A stretch of 56,667 nt of DNA, taken from Thermoactinomyces intermedius (GTDB lineage Bacteria > Bacillota > Bacilli > Thermoactinomycetales > Thermoactinomycetaceae). The first letter of the stretch is position 1, and every line of letters begins with the position of its first letter. Positions 25,937-34,734 of this stretch are shown in pieces. The notes below the pieces were generated by a model. That model was not told where the DNA came from. It searched no databases and was given only the letters and a program-made list of their open reading frames with translations. Position numbers and translations under genes: made by a program. Location: NCBI RefSeq assembly GCF_016055025.1, contig NZ_JAECVW010000013.1; one strand, written 5' to 3'.

Positions 25937-26931
25937 TCCGGCCAATCCCAAAGCGGGGCCATAAAGCGGGGGAACCCGTAAAGAATCAGATCGGTCAGAT
26001 GGATTAACATCAGCTGTTCCTGATGAACGGACGCCAGCATGATTTCTTCCCACAAGGGAGGATCATACCGGCACAGCATACTCATGGAAAAACAAAGCAT
26101 CATCAGGGATATGACCCGCGGGAGCGGATGAGGGCGATGATTACCGGTATACAGGTAATGATCGCCCTTTTTGTTTTTTTTGATCCAAGGATGAAGCCGG
26201 TGTGGCGGGCCGGAGGCAAAACAGTTCAGGTAAAGCGCTCCTTGCTCTTGATGGTGCAATGAAAACCGGATTTCCCCGCTTTGTGCGTTTAATTTTTCCA
26301 CAAAGGATGAAGGAGCAAGGTGGCATTGATCCAGAATTTTTTCAGGGACGATCAGAAGGGAGGACGCAGGAATCCAATCCACGGGAAACCAAGTGCACTC
26401 ACCGAAGATCGCCCGGTACGTCGGCTGTAATTCAGGTAAAAAGCCGAGCAATTCCTTGACACGGTAGGAATCCCCGGCAGAGACCGGAAGCTCCATCAAC
26501 TCAGCCAGATACGGAAACAGCCCCTCTTTTTGGATCCGGATTTCATCCTGCGAAAAGCGAAAGGGTTCCTTTTTCCGTTTGCGGGTGGACAACCCGTGCC
26601 GCAACACGGCCGTGCTCTTGGGATAATCGGGATCTTTGGTTAAAATCCAGGCTTTAAAAAAATCCATCATCCCATAGTACAGCAAAAGGGGTTGCATCCA
26701 TTGGTCACATGCCCCGGCTGTTTGAAACAGGGAGCAAGCTTGACGAATGTAAGCGACAAACGATTGGACATTTTTGTAGGCCAGCACCCCCGGCTCCTTG
26801 AAAGAAGCATCCTCATATTTTTGCTGCAGAAATTTGCGCGCCCATTCTTCATTTTTAAGTTTTAAAAAAAGATTGGGTTCATGGAAGCCATCACGGGCAG
26901 AAGGGTCTGAGCAAAACGGCACACCCGTCAC
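25933..26931 (-). CDS. yaaC: YaaC-like protein of unknown function
   Basis: Up to 332 residues from a GTG at 26931; a GTG at 26922 is an alternative, as the ribosome-binding site is poor. It resembles YaaC, which lies in B. subtilis at the same place and strand between gyrA and guaB. Visible pieces: AYKNVQSFVAYIRQACSLFQTA, LLLYYGMMDFFKAWIL, LRHGLSTRKRKKEPF and a hydrophobic C-terminal part ending YGFPRFMAPLWDW. No catalytic motif that I can name. Its stop codon shares bases with that of gyrA, so the two transcripts must overlap at their 3' ends. Confidence 0.82.
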   Translation of the reverse strand: MTGVPFCSDPSARDGFHEPNLFLKLKNEEWARKFLQQKYEDASFKEPGVLAYKNVQSFVAYIRQACSLFQTAGACDQWMQPLLLYYGMMDFFKAWILTKDPDYPKSTAVLRHGLSTRKRKKEPFRFSQDEIRIQKEGLFPYLAELMELPVSAGDSYRVKELLGFLPELQPTYRAIFGECTWFPVDWIPASSLLIVPEKILDQCHLAPSSFVEKLNAQSGEIRFSLHHQEQGALYLNCFASGPPHRLHPWIKKNKKGDHYLYTGNHRPHPLPRVISLMMLCFSMSMLCRYDPPLWEEIMLASVHQEQLMLIHLTDLILYGFPRFMAPLWDWPD

Positions 26932-27017
26932 CTCGATTTTTCTTTCTTTTTTTTCTATTGTTTGACAAAATAAAAAGGGCTATGACAAGAAAGAGAAACG
27001 GGAGAGAGGCAGCATCC

Positions 27018-27872
27018 ATGAAAAGAAAGGTTTTATGCCTTTGTCTGTTGTCGGCTTTTGTATTTGGACTGTTGCCGCCTCCGGGTTCCGGAAAGACAAC
27101 GGTTCCGAAAAAATATGATCTGGTGTTGATTCACGGATTTAACAACCGCCATCAATGGGGTTATGAATTTTTAAACCGTTTGGCCCGGAGTTGGGGATCG
27201 GGGAATGTTTATGTGGTGTATTCCAATTCGTCCATGAAAGTCTGGTCAATGCCGGTGCAAGGAAAACGGGTGATCATGATGGGGGCGAAAAACCATCAGG
27301 CCGGGAATGATTCCATTGAGGAGCAGGCCCGGGTGATTTCCCGGAAAATTTCTGTTCTCCAAAAACAATACGGACTGGGGAAAAACTACTACATTTTGGC
27401 TCACAGCATGGGAGGACTGGTTGCCCGGCGTTTGGTTTACATGCGTCCCGGGGAAGTGGCGGACCTGGTGACGCTCGGGACTCCGCATCAAGGGACACCA
27501 CTTGCGAAAGAATATGAATGGCTGGGGATGTTTGTTAACGGGCAAGAAGGGATCAAAGATGTGACGCCGGAAGCAGTGGCCCGGTTTAACCGGCGCTTTC
27601 CGGTGGAAAAAAGTCCCTTTTTTCAAGATGGAAAACTGTATACGATTGCCGGGGATGCAGATGGTTGGGGCGACCGGGGATGGAAAGGGGAATTGGCCGT
27701 CGGTTGGACCTTGCTGACCCTGAAATATCATACGGACAGCGACGGGGTTGTGGAAGAAGGAAAAGCCACGCTTCCCGGCGCTTATCATGTGAAAACTTTT
27801 TGGCATTTAAACCATTTGGAGTTGATCCAAAGCCCGCTGGTTGCCGAATTTGTGTCCAAGCTGTTGCCTTGA
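27018..27872 (+). CDS. secreted lipase/esterase-like alpha/beta hydrolase
   Basis: 284 residues from the ATG at 27018, with GGAGAGAGG upstream. An N-terminal signal peptide (MKRKVLCLCLLSAFVFGLLP) suggests export. The fold starts with VLIHGFNNRHQWGYEF (oxyanion-hole HG), the nucleophile elbow is LAHSMGGLVARRL, and LVTLGTPHQGTPLA follows, all as in bacterial triacylglycerol lipases. The aspartate is probably in HTDSDGVVEEG and the histidine in FWHLNHLELIQSP. Substrate unknown. It sits between yaaC and guaB, divergent from yaaC, where B. subtilis has no such gene. Confidence 0.85.
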   Translation: MKRKVLCLCLLSAFVFGLLPPPGSGKTTVPKKYDLVLIHGFNNRHQWGYEFLNRLARSWGSGNVYVVYSNSSMKVWSMPVQGKRVIMMGAKNHQAGNDSIEEQARVISRKISVLQKQYGLGKNYYILAHSMGGLVARRLVYMRPGEVADLVTLGTPHQGTPLAKEYEWLGMFVNGQEGIKDVTPEAVARFNRRFPVEKSPFFQDGKLYTIAGDADGWGDRGWKGELAVGWTLLTLKYHTDSDGVVEEGKATLPGAYHVKTFWHLNHLELIQSPLVAEFVSKLLP

Positions 27873-27874
27873 AC

Positions 27875-27938
27875 GCATTTATCCACAAGACTTTGTGAGT
27901 TATCCACAGGCTTTTGTGGATAATCTATGGATAAATGC
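27875..27938. promoter_or_regulatory. DnaA-box cluster upstream of guaB
   Basis: Perfect boxes TTATCCACA at 27879-27887 and 27900-27908, a reverse TGTGGATAA at 27915-27923, and a one-mismatch box at 27926-27934. The outer flanks form an inverted repeat, GCATTTATCCA against TGGATAAATGC. It ends about 30 bp ahead of the guaB -35 element, so DnaA could act on guaB, or the site could titrate DnaA. Confidence 0.75.
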
Positions 27939-27968
27939 AATACAGCCATGACTGGATCTTGAAAAATC

Positions 27969-27997
27969 TTGACAGTTATGCAGGAGACTGTTAAACT
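27969..27997 (+). promoter_or_regulatory. guaB promoter
   Basis: TTGACA (27969-27974) and TAAACT (27992-27997) with a 17-bp spacer, 37 bp ahead of the guaB ATG. Confidence 0.7.
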
Positions 27998-28033
27998 GCT
28001 TTAAAATTATTAGGCCAAAAGGGGAAAACGTCT

Positions 28034-29491
28034 ATGTGGGAACAGAAATTCGCCAAAGAAGGATTAACTTTTGATGATGTACTATTATTGCCGGCAAAAT
28101 CAGAGGTATTGCCTCGTCAAGTCAATGTGGGAACCAAGCTGGCGGAAGGAATTGAATTGAATATTCCGTTGATCAGCGCGGGAATGGACACCGTCACCGA
28201 ATCCAAATTGGCAATTGCCATTGCCCGGCAAGGCGGAATCGGAATCATCCATAAAAACATGAAAGTGGAAGAACAAGCCGAGGAAGTTGACCGCGTCAAA
28301 CGTTCCGAAAGCGGAGTGATCACCAATCCGTTTTATCTGACACCCCAACACAAAGTCCACGACGCGGAAGAATTGATGGCCAAATACCGGATTTCCGGTG
28401 TGCCGATTGTGGATGAAAACAGGAAACTGGTTGGCATTATCACCAACCGTGACCTTCGCTTTGTACGGGATTATGCCATGCCGATTCAAGAAGTGATGAC
28501 CACTGAACCGCTGATCACGGCACCGGTCGGGACCACGCTCGAACAAGCGGAAGAAATCCTGCAAAAGCATAAAATCGAAAAATTGCCGCTGGTGGATGAA
28601 AACGGGATTTTAAAAGGGCTCATCACCATCAAAGACATTGAAAAGGCGACACAATTTCCCGATGCGGCCAAAGATAAACAAGGACGTCTTTTGGTCGGGG
28701 CGGCTGTCGGGGTGTCCAAAGATATGGAACGCCGGGTTCAAGCCCTGATCGATGCCGAAGTCGACTTGATTGTTGTGGATACGGCCCACGGCCACTCCAA
28801 AGGGGTTTTGGATGCCATTCACACGCTCCGCCGGAAGCATCCGGATCTGGTCATTGTCGCCGGAAATGTCGCAACTGGTGAAGCTACCCGTGATCTTATC
28901 GAGGCAGGCGCCAATATCGTGAAAGTCGGAATCGGGCCGGGATCCATCTGCACGACCCGTGTGGTTGCCGGTATCGGCGTTCCGCAAATCACGGCGATTT
29001 ATGATTGCGCGACCGTGGCCCGCCAATACGGTGTGCCAATCATTGCCGACGGAGGAATCCGTTATTCCGGCGATATCGTCAAAGCTTTGGCGGCGGGTGC
29101 GGATGCAGTCATGTTGGGAAGCCTGTTTGCCGGAACAGAAGAATCTCCCGGGGAATCAGAAATTTACCAAGGACGCCGGTTCAAGGTGTACCGGGGAATG
29201 GGATCCATCGGCGCCATGCAACAGGGAAGCAAAGACCGTTACTTCCAGGAAGATGCGCAAAAACTCGTTCCGGAAGGTATCGAAGGACGGGTTCCGTACA
29301 AAGGGCCTCTGGCCGACACCGTGTATCAATTGATCGGAGGCATCCGTGCCGGAATGGGTTACTGCGGTGCGGCCACATTGAAAGAACTGAAGGAAAACAG
29401 CCGGTTTATCCGGATCACCAATGCCTCTTTGCGCGAAAGCCATCCGCATGATGTCCAAATCACCAAAGAAGCGCCCAATTATCATTTATAA
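28034..29491 (+). CDS. guaB: inosine-5'-monophosphate dehydrogenase
   Basis: 485 residues. IMPDH oxidises IMP to XMP with NAD+, the first committed step to GMP. The TIM barrel starts FDDVLLLPAKSEVLP; two CBS domains are inserted (about 95-210); the catalytic loop is GIGPGSICTTRVVAGIG with the cysteine near residue 302, and the flap carries GMGSIGAM and EGIEGRVPYKG. Complete. It has its own promoter and is followed by a terminator. Confidence 0.98.
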   Translation: MWEQKFAKEGLTFDDVLLLPAKSEVLPRQVNVGTKLAEGIELNIPLISAGMDTVTESKLAIAIARQGGIGIIHKNMKVEEQAEEVDRVKRSESGVITNPFYLTPQHKVHDAEELMAKYRISGVPIVDENRKLVGIITNRDLRFVRDYAMPIQEVMTTEPLITAPVGTTLEQAEEILQKHKIEKLPLVDENGILKGLITIKDIEKATQFPDAAKDKQGRLLVGAAVGVSKDMERRVQALIDAEVDLIVVDTAHGHSKGVLDAIHTLRRKHPDLVIVAGNVATGEATRDLIEAGANIVKVGIGPGSICTTRVVAGIGVPQITAIYDCATVARQYGVPIIADGGIRYSGDIVKALAAGADAVMLGSLFAGTEESPGESEIYQGRRFKVYRGMGSIGAMQQGSKDRYFQEDAQKLVPEGIEGRVPYKGPLADTVYQLIGGIRAGMGYCGAATLKELKENSRFIRITNASLRESHPHDVQITKEAPNYHL

Positions 29492-29508
29492 TCCATCCGT
29501 TTAAATAC

Positions 29509-29546
29509 AAGCTGTTGATCGTTGGTCCGGTCAACAGCTTTTCTTC
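29509..29546 (+). terminator. guaB terminator
   Basis: AAGCTGTTGA (29509-29518) and TCAACAGCTT (29531-29540) form a perfect 10-bp stem followed by TTCTTCG. Confidence 0.85.
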
Positions 29547-29683
29547 GTGATGCGAAATTTTTCTTTTCTTGTCCATTTCTTTTTTTATTGCAATTTTGTA
29601 AAATGATTCTCATCCTTTTCATTCTTTCCGAATGTTTTGGTAGGGGACATTTAAAACAGAGACAGAGAAGTAAGGAATGAGCG

Positions 29684-30928
29684 ATGATGAATCATTTTCA
29701 CAGAAAAAAAGTTTGGTTGTTTTTCAGTGCGTTTGCCTTCTTCATATGGCTGTTTCCTGTTCCGGTGCAGGCTGAACAGGGAAAGCTGCCTCCGGTGGAG
29801 GCGCGTTCTTATTATTTGATGGATTTTTATTCCGGGGTGGTTTTGGCCGCGAAAGATGAAGAGACGCCTTATCCCCCGGCCAGCATGACCAAAATGATGA
29901 CGGCCTTGGTGGTTTTGGACGACATTCAGGCCGGAAAATTGCGTTGGGATGACGTGGTGACGGTCAGCAAACGGGCTGCAGATGTGGAAGAAGCACAAAT
30001 TTATTTAACCGAAGGCGAAAAGATCACGGTCAAGGAGCTTTTTGAAGCCATGTTGATTTATTCCGCCAACGATGCGACCGTGGCCCTGGCGGAACATGTG
30101 GGCGGAAGCGAAGAAGGATTTGTCAACCGGATGAATGAAAAAGCAAAAGAAATCGGGATGAACCACACCCATTTTCAAGGAGCCTCCGGTTTGGATCTGC
30201 ATCTGTATCCCGATCCGCCCAAGGTGCCCGGGAAACATGTGATGTCGGCCCGGGACACGGCAATTTTGGCTTCGACGTTGATCCAAAGACACCCGGAAGT
30301 GCTAAACGTCACGGCGACGACAAAATATAAGGTCCGGCCCGGAACCAACCGGGAACAAACAGTGACGAACTGGAACCTGATGCTTCCCGGTTTTGTGTAT
30401 GCCTATCCGGGAGTGGACGGATTGAAGACCGGACATACCAATGCCGCCGGCTATTGTTTCACGGGAACCGCGCAACGGGACGGATACCGCTTGGTTTCGG
30501 TCGTGATGGGGACGGCGAATGATCAAAGGCGTTTTTCCGAAACGAAAAAACTGTTGGATTATGGATTTGACCAATTTGCATTCACCACTTTGGTTCCGGA
30601 ACACGGAAAAGTAAAAGGACAAGAATCATTGGCTTTGCCCAACGGTGTGGAACGGACCGTCCCGGTGGAAGTGGAAAAAGCCGTGTCGCTGCCGGTTCAA
30701 AAAGGAGAACAAGGAAAATATTCCGTAAAAGTCGAGTTTGATTCCAATGTGAAAGCCCCTCTGGAGAAAGGCACCATTGTCGGAAAAGCATATGTGTTTT
30801 ATGATGGAAAGAAAATGGAAGGCTTCAAACCAATCAATGTGGTCACCTCTCAATCCGTGGAAGAAGGGAGCTGGATTCGCCTCTTTTTTCGGTCGGTGGG
30901 GGATGAAATTTCAAGTTGGTTTGATTGA
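29684..30928 (+). CDS. dacA: serine-type D-Ala-D-Ala carboxypeptidase (PBP5/DacA)
   Basis: 414 residues. A signal peptide (to about VPVQA, residue 30) leads to the penicillin-binding domain with the three active-site motifs: SMTK in PPASMTKMMTALV, SAN in IYSANDATVAL and KTG in DGLKTGHTNAAG. The C-terminal beta domain is followed by EEGSWIRLFFRSVGDEISSWF, an amphipathic membrane anchor typical of PBP5. It trims the terminal D-alanine of peptidoglycan pentapeptides. It lies between guaB and pdxS, as in B. subtilis. Confidence 0.96.
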   Translation: MMNHFHRKKVWLFFSAFAFFIWLFPVPVQAEQGKLPPVEARSYYLMDFYSGVVLAAKDEETPYPPASMTKMMTALVVLDDIQAGKLRWDDVVTVSKRAADVEEAQIYLTEGEKITVKELFEAMLIYSANDATVALAEHVGGSEEGFVNRMNEKAKEIGMNHTHFQGASGLDLHLYPDPPKVPGKHVMSARDTAILASTLIQRHPEVLNVTATTKYKVRPGTNREQTVTNWNLMLPGFVYAYPGVDGLKTGHTNAAGYCFTGTAQRDGYRLVSVVMGTANDQRRFSETKKLLDYGFDQFAFTTLVPEHGKVKGQESLALPNGVERTVPVEVEKAVSLPVQKGEQGKYSVKVEFDSNVKAPLEKGTIVGKAYVFYDGKKMEGFKPINVVTSQSVEEGSWIRLFFRSVGDEISSWFD

Positions 30929-31064
30929 TTATTTTTCAAATGCTTCCATTCAATTATAATAAAAGAGGGAGGAAAAAGGGGATTTACTCTCTCGCAAAAT
31001 GAAACCACCCTTTCATGACGATCACAGTTGAAGACATCCACAAGATCACAGAGGAGGCGGCAAG

Positions 31065-31958
31065 ATGAGTCAAACACGGAAAACAGGAACGGACCGGGTA
31101 AAACGCGGGATGGCAGAAATGCAAAAAGGCGGCGTCATCATGGATGTGGTGAACGCCGAGCAGGCAAAAATTGCTGAACAAGCCGGTGCGGTGGCGGTAA
31201 TGGCGTTGGAGCGCGTGCCGTCGGATATCCGTGCGGCAGGCGGCGTTGCCCGCATGGCTGATCCGCGTGTGGTGGAAGAAGTGATGAACGCTGTTTCCAT
31301 TCCGGTAATGGCCAAAGCACGGATCGGCCATTTTGTCGAAGCGCGTGTATTGGAATCCATGGGGGTTGATTATATTGATGAGAGTGAAGTGTTGACCCCA
31401 GCGGATGATTTGTTCCATATCGACAAATCCCAATTCACCGTTCCTTTTGTATGCGGTGCCCGTGATTTGGGAGAAGCGTTGCGTCGCATCGGGGAAGGGG
31501 CATCCATGATCCGGACCAAAGGGGAACCCGGTACCGGAAATATCGTGGAAGCGGTTCGCCATATGCGGAAAATGCAGGCGCAAATCCGCCAGGTGCAAAA
31601 CATGTCCCGTGATGAATTGATGGCCGAGGCGAAAAAACTGGGGGCTCCGTATGAACTGCTCCTGCAAGTGCATGAGACCGGAAGATTGCCGGTGGTCAAC
31701 TTTGCGGCAGGTGGCGTCGCAACCCCGGCAGATGCCGCATTGATGATGCACTTGGGATCCGACGGTGTGTTTGTGGGCTCCGGTATTTTCAAATCGGAAA
31801 ACCCGGAAAAATATGCTCGCGCGATTGTGGAAGCGACCACCCATTATGAAGATTTTGCATTGATTGCAGAAGTATCCAAAGATCTGGGTTCGGCGATGAC
31901 CGGGATTGAAATTTCCAAACTGAGTGCGGAAGAACGGATGCAAGAGCGCGGTTGGTGA
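31065..31958 (+). CDS. pdxS: pyridoxal 5'-phosphate synthase lyase subunit PdxS
   Basis: 297 residues, nearly invariant family. PdxS combines ribose 5-phosphate, glyceraldehyde 3-phosphate and ammonia into PLP. The Lys nucleophile lies in MAKARIGHFVEARVLE (near residue 84) and the second lysine in MIRTKGEPGTGN near 152; the GVATPADAALMMHLGSDGVFVGSGIF phosphate-binding end is present. GAGGAGGCGG precedes the ATG. pdxT, its glutaminase partner, follows 19 bp downstream. Confidence 0.98.
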   Translation: MSQTRKTGTDRVKRGMAEMQKGGVIMDVVNAEQAKIAEQAGAVAVMALERVPSDIRAAGGVARMADPRVVEEVMNAVSIPVMAKARIGHFVEARVLESMGVDYIDESEVLTPADDLFHIDKSQFTVPFVCGARDLGEALRRIGEGASMIRTKGEPGTGNIVEAVRHMRKMQAQIRQVQNMSRDELMAEAKKLGAPYELLLQVHETGRLPVVNFAAGGVATPADAALMMHLGSDGVFVGSGIFKSENPEKYARAIVEATTHYEDFALIAEVSKDLGSAMTGIEISKLSAEERMQERGW

Positions 31959-31977
31959 CATAAGGAGGACAGATCCG

Positions 31978-32565
31978 ATGAAAATAGGAGTATTGGCATT
32001 ACAAGGCGCAGTCCGTGAACATATCCGCCTGCTGCAACAAACCGGGGCAACGGCCGTGGCGGTCAAAAGGGCGGAAGAGTTGTCGGATCTGGACGGTCTC
32101 GTGATTCCGGGCGGGGAATCCACAACGATTGGCAAATTAGTGAAAAAATATGAATTGACCGAACCGATTCTTGCGCTTCATCGTGCCGGGAAACCCATTT
32201 TCGGAACCTGTGCAGGAATGATCCTGATTGCAAAAAATATCGGGCCGGAAGAAGAACCCCATTTGGGCATCATGGATATCACGGTGAAGCGGAATGGTTT
32301 TGGACGCCAGCGGGAAAGCTTTGAAGCGGAGCTGGCGGTGAAAAACATTGCCGATGATTACCCGGCGGTCTTTATTCGTGCTCCTTATATTGAAAAGGTG
32401 GAACCGGGAGTCGAAGTCCTCGCCGAAGTGGACGGAAAGATCGTCGCTGCCAAGCAAGGGAATTTGCTCGCGATGTCTTTCCATCCGGAATTGACCGAAG
32501 ATCCGCGGGTTCACGCTTATTTTGCAGAGATGGTTCGTGAATCGATGGCAGAAAAAGCCGTGTAA
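31978..32565 (+). CDS. pdxT: pyridoxal 5'-phosphate synthase glutaminase subunit PdxT
   Basis: 195 residues from the ATG at 31978 (MKIGVLALQGAVREH), with a TAAGGAGG site; a longer frame extends back into pdxS without support. Class I glutaminase: nucleophile cysteine in FGTCAGMILIA near residue 79, the GGEST loop near 46-50, and His/Glu of the triad in LAMSFHPELTED. It makes ammonia for PdxS. Terminated by a strong hairpin just downstream. Confidence 0.97.
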   Translation: MKIGVLALQGAVREHIRLLQQTGATAVAVKRAEELSDLDGLVIPGGESTTIGKLVKKYELTEPILALHRAGKPIFGTCAGMILIAKNIGPEEEPHLGIMDITVKRNGFGRQRESFEAELAVKNIADDYPAVFIRAPYIEKVEPGVEVLAEVDGKIVAAKQGNLLAMSFHPELTEDPRVHAYFAEMVRESMAEKAV

Positions 32566-32591
32566 CGAAAAACGTTCATTTTGGACGGAAT

Positions 32592-32617
32592 CCTCCCCGT
32601 TTTGGGGAGGTTTTTTT
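32592..32617 (+). terminator. pdxST terminator
   Basis: CCTCCCC and GGGGAGG around a GTTTT loop, followed by seven T. Confidence 0.92.
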
Positions 32618-32626
32618 GGTTTGATG

Positions 32627-32655
32627 GTTACAAAGGGTGTACAATCGGATATAAT
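32627..32655 (+). promoter_or_regulatory. promoter of the serS leader
   Basis: GTTACA (32627-32632) and TATAAT (32650-32655), 17-bp spacer, just ahead of the T-box leader. Confidence 0.65.
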
Positions 32656-32662
32656 AAAAGGT

Positions 32663-32922
32663 AAAATTTGAAATGGCAGGCCGCGAGGAAAAGGCGAGTA
32701 ACTGATTGTTTTGCCATCCAGAGAGGCGGTGGAAGGTGCGAACCGCCCAAAATGATCAGTGAATCCACCTTGGAGCGAGGCACGAAGCGAACCGGGTTCG
32801 CGTAAGTGTTTTCGGTGAACGAACCGTTATCTCGTCAGAGCGGGCCGTGGATGCGTCCACGGTCAAGAAGGGTGGCAACGCGGAACCTTCCGTCCCTTGT
32901 ATGAGGGGGGAAGGTTTATTAT
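32663..32922 (+). promoter_or_regulatory. T-box leader (serine) of serS
   Basis: About 260 nt of structured leader. Stem I apical motif GAGAGGCGGTGGAAGGTGCG is at 32721-32740, the likely specifier is TCC at 32764-32766 within GAATCCACCTTGGAG, and the T-box AAGGGTGGCAACGCGG is at 32868-32883. A terminator with arms AACCTTCC and GGAAGGTT (32884-32916) follows. UGGC in the T-box would pair with an uncharged tRNA ending G-CCA, which fits the tRNA-Ser genes here. Uncharged tRNA-Ser(GGA) should favour read-through into serS. Confidence 0.92.
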
Positions 32923-32942
32923 TTTATAGGAGGTGTGTGTGA

Positions 32943-34220
32943 GTGCTGGATATGAAAATCCTTCGCAATCAAATGGAGGATGTGAAGAAAAAATTATCGA
33001 CACGGAATGATGAATTGGAAGGACTCCGCGCCTTCACGGAATTGGATCAGCGTCGGCGCGAATTGATTCAGCAAAGTGAGCAATTGAAAAACAAACGGAA
33101 CGTGGTATCCAAAGAAATCTCCCAAAAGAAAAAGAACAATGAGGATGCAGAAGATAAAATCAAAGAAATGCGCCAGGTGGGAGAGGAAATCAAACGGTTG
33201 GATGAAGAATTGCGCCGTTATGAAGAAGAAATGAATCAAATCCTGTTCAAACTTCCTAACATTCCTCATGAAAGCGTTCCCGTCGGGAAGTCGGAAGAAG
33301 AAAACGTAGTGGTTCGCACATGGGGAGAAGTTCCCGCTCCTTCTTTCGGGCAAAAGCCGCACTGGGAACTGGCGGAAGAATTAGATTTGCTTGATTTTGA
33401 ACGTGCTGCCAAAGTAACGGGTTCCCGGTTTGTCTTTTACAAAGGGCTTGGAGCGCGTCTGGAGCGGGCGTTGATCGATTTCATGCTGGATCTGCACACC
33501 AGGGAGCATGGATATACGGAAATCATTCCGCCTTATATCGTAAACCGCCGCACCATGACCGGAACAGGGCAATTGCCCAAATTTGAGAACGATGCCTTTA
33601 AGCTGGCGGAGAATACGGATTATTTTTTGATTCCCACATCTGAGGTGCCGGTCATTAACTATCATGCCGGCGAGATTTTGTCTATGGAAGATTTGCCCAA
33701 ATATTACACGGCTTACAGCAGTTGCTTCCGTTCGGAAGCGGGATCGGCCGGACGGGATACCCGCGGTTTGATCCGTCTCCATCAATTTAACAAAGTGGAA
33801 TTGCTGAAATTGGTTCATCCGGAATCATCCTATGAAGAGCTGGAAAAAATGGTGGAGAATGCCGAAAAGGTCTTGCAATTGTTGGAACTCCCCTATCGGG
33901 TGGTCGCGTTGTGCACGGGGGATCTCGGGTTTTCTGCCGCCAAAACCTATGATCTGGAGGTATGGATGCCCAGCAATCAAAGCTACCGGGAAATCTCTTC
34001 CTGCAGCAATTGTGAAGATTTCCAAGCGCGCCGCGCACAAATCCGTTTCCGTCCCGGTCCCAAAAGCAAACCGGAGTATGTCCATACGCTCAATGGTTCG
34101 GGTTTGGCCGTGGGGCGGACCGTTGCCGCCATTTTGGAAAATCACCAGCAACCGGATGGAACGATCCGGATTCCCGAAGCGTTGCGTCCTTACATGGGCG
34201 GAATCGACAAGATTGGATAA
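32943..34220 (+). CDS. serS: seryl-tRNA synthetase
   Basis: 425 residues from a GTG at 32943 (M-LDMKILRN), preceded by AGGAGGTG. Class II synthetase. The N-terminal antiparallel coiled coil (about 30-100) binds the long variable arm of tRNA-Ser. Motif 2 is YSSCFRSEAGSAGRDTRGLIRLHQFNKVE and motif 3 is LNGSGLAVGRTVAAILEN. Expression is controlled by the T-box leader immediately upstream. A tRNA-Ser gene follows about 100 bp downstream. Confidence 0.98.
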   Translation: MLDMKILRNQMEDVKKKLSTRNDELEGLRAFTELDQRRRELIQQSEQLKNKRNVVSKEISQKKKNNEDAEDKIKEMRQVGEEIKRLDEELRRYEEEMNQILFKLPNIPHESVPVGKSEEENVVVRTWGEVPAPSFGQKPHWELAEELDLLDFERAAKVTGSRFVFYKGLGARLERALIDFMLDLHTREHGYTEIIPPYIVNRRTMTGTGQLPKFENDAFKLAENTDYFLIPTSEVPVINYHAGEILSMEDLPKYYTAYSSCFRSEAGSAGRDTRGLIRLHQFNKVELLKLVHPESSYEELEKMVENAEKVLQLLELPYRVVALCTGDLGFSAAKTYDLEVWMPSNQSYREISSCSNCEDFQARRAQIRFRPGPKSKPEYVHTLNGSGLAVGRTVAAILENHQQPDGTIRIPEALRPYMGGIDKIG

Positions 34221-34257
34221 CATAAATCCCTGCAACATTTGCAGGGATTTATGTTTT
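34221..34257 (+). terminator. serS terminator
   Basis: CATAAATCCCTGCAA and its complement TTGCAGGGATTTATG form a near-perfect 15-bp stem with a 3-base loop, followed by TTTT. Confidence 0.85.
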
Positions 34258-34266
34258 GGGGGTTGG

Positions 34267-34294
34267 TTGACATCGCACAAAAAATCAGTATAAT
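34267..34294 (+). promoter_or_regulatory. promoter of tRNA-Ser(UGA)
   Basis: TTGACA (34267-34272) and TATAAT (34289-34294), 16-bp spacer, 30 bp ahead of the tRNA. Confidence 0.8.
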
Positions 34295-34323
34295 ATAACT
34301 TTGTAATTGAATATTTACATTGT

Positions 34324-34413
34324 GGAGAGGTGGTCGAGTGGTTTAAGGCAGCGGTCTTGAAAACCGCCGAGGGTTCACGCCCTCCGTGGGTTCGAATCCC
34401 ACCCTCTCCGCCA
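34324..34413 (+). tRNA. tRNA-Ser(UGA)
   Basis: 90 nt including encoded CCA. Acceptor GGAGAGG pairs with CCTCTCC; the anticodon loop CTTGAAA gives anticodon UGA; a long variable arm (GAGGGTTCACGCCCTC) and TTCGAAT T-loop are those of class II tRNA-Ser. Discriminator base is G. Confidence 0.97.
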
Positions 34414-34422
34414 AATGGACAG

Positions 34423-34453
34423 AAAGGTTTCGCGGACAGCGAAACCTTTTTCT
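34423..34453 (+). terminator. terminator of tRNA-Ser(UGA)
   Basis: AAAGGTTTCGC and GCGAAACCTTT flank a 5-base loop, followed by a T-rich run. Confidence 0.88.
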
Positions 34454-34672
34454 TTGCCGACTGGGTTAAATTTTTACGGGACACGTTCAGGTGCTAATCG
34501 ATTGGTCGCCGGTTGTTTATACACAAAAGACATCTCTCCACGGGAAAACATTAAAAAAACATAAAAAATTAATCAAATAGAAAGAGAATCGCCTTTCATC
34601 AGCAGGGGTTCTTAAATAAAAGGATTGAACTGACGGCCTGATTCATGTAAATTCAGAATTAAAGATATAGTT

Positions 34673-34701
34673 TTCACAATGATTTGATCAAATGTTAAAA
34701 T
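34673..34701 (+). promoter_or_regulatory. candidate promoter of the 65-residue gene
   Basis: TTCACA (34673-34678) and TAAAAT (34696-34701), 17-bp spacer, 34 bp ahead of the ATG. The remainder of 34454-34672 is AT-rich with no gene seen. Confidence 0.4.
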
Positions 34702-34734
34702 CTGATTTCACATTTAAAATGAGGAGGGTGAAGA

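Noticed and set aside
30984..32135. Long open frame opposite pdxS (383 codons)
   Set aside because: Antisense to highly conserved pdxS/pdxT; His/Phe-rich composition of a shadow frame.
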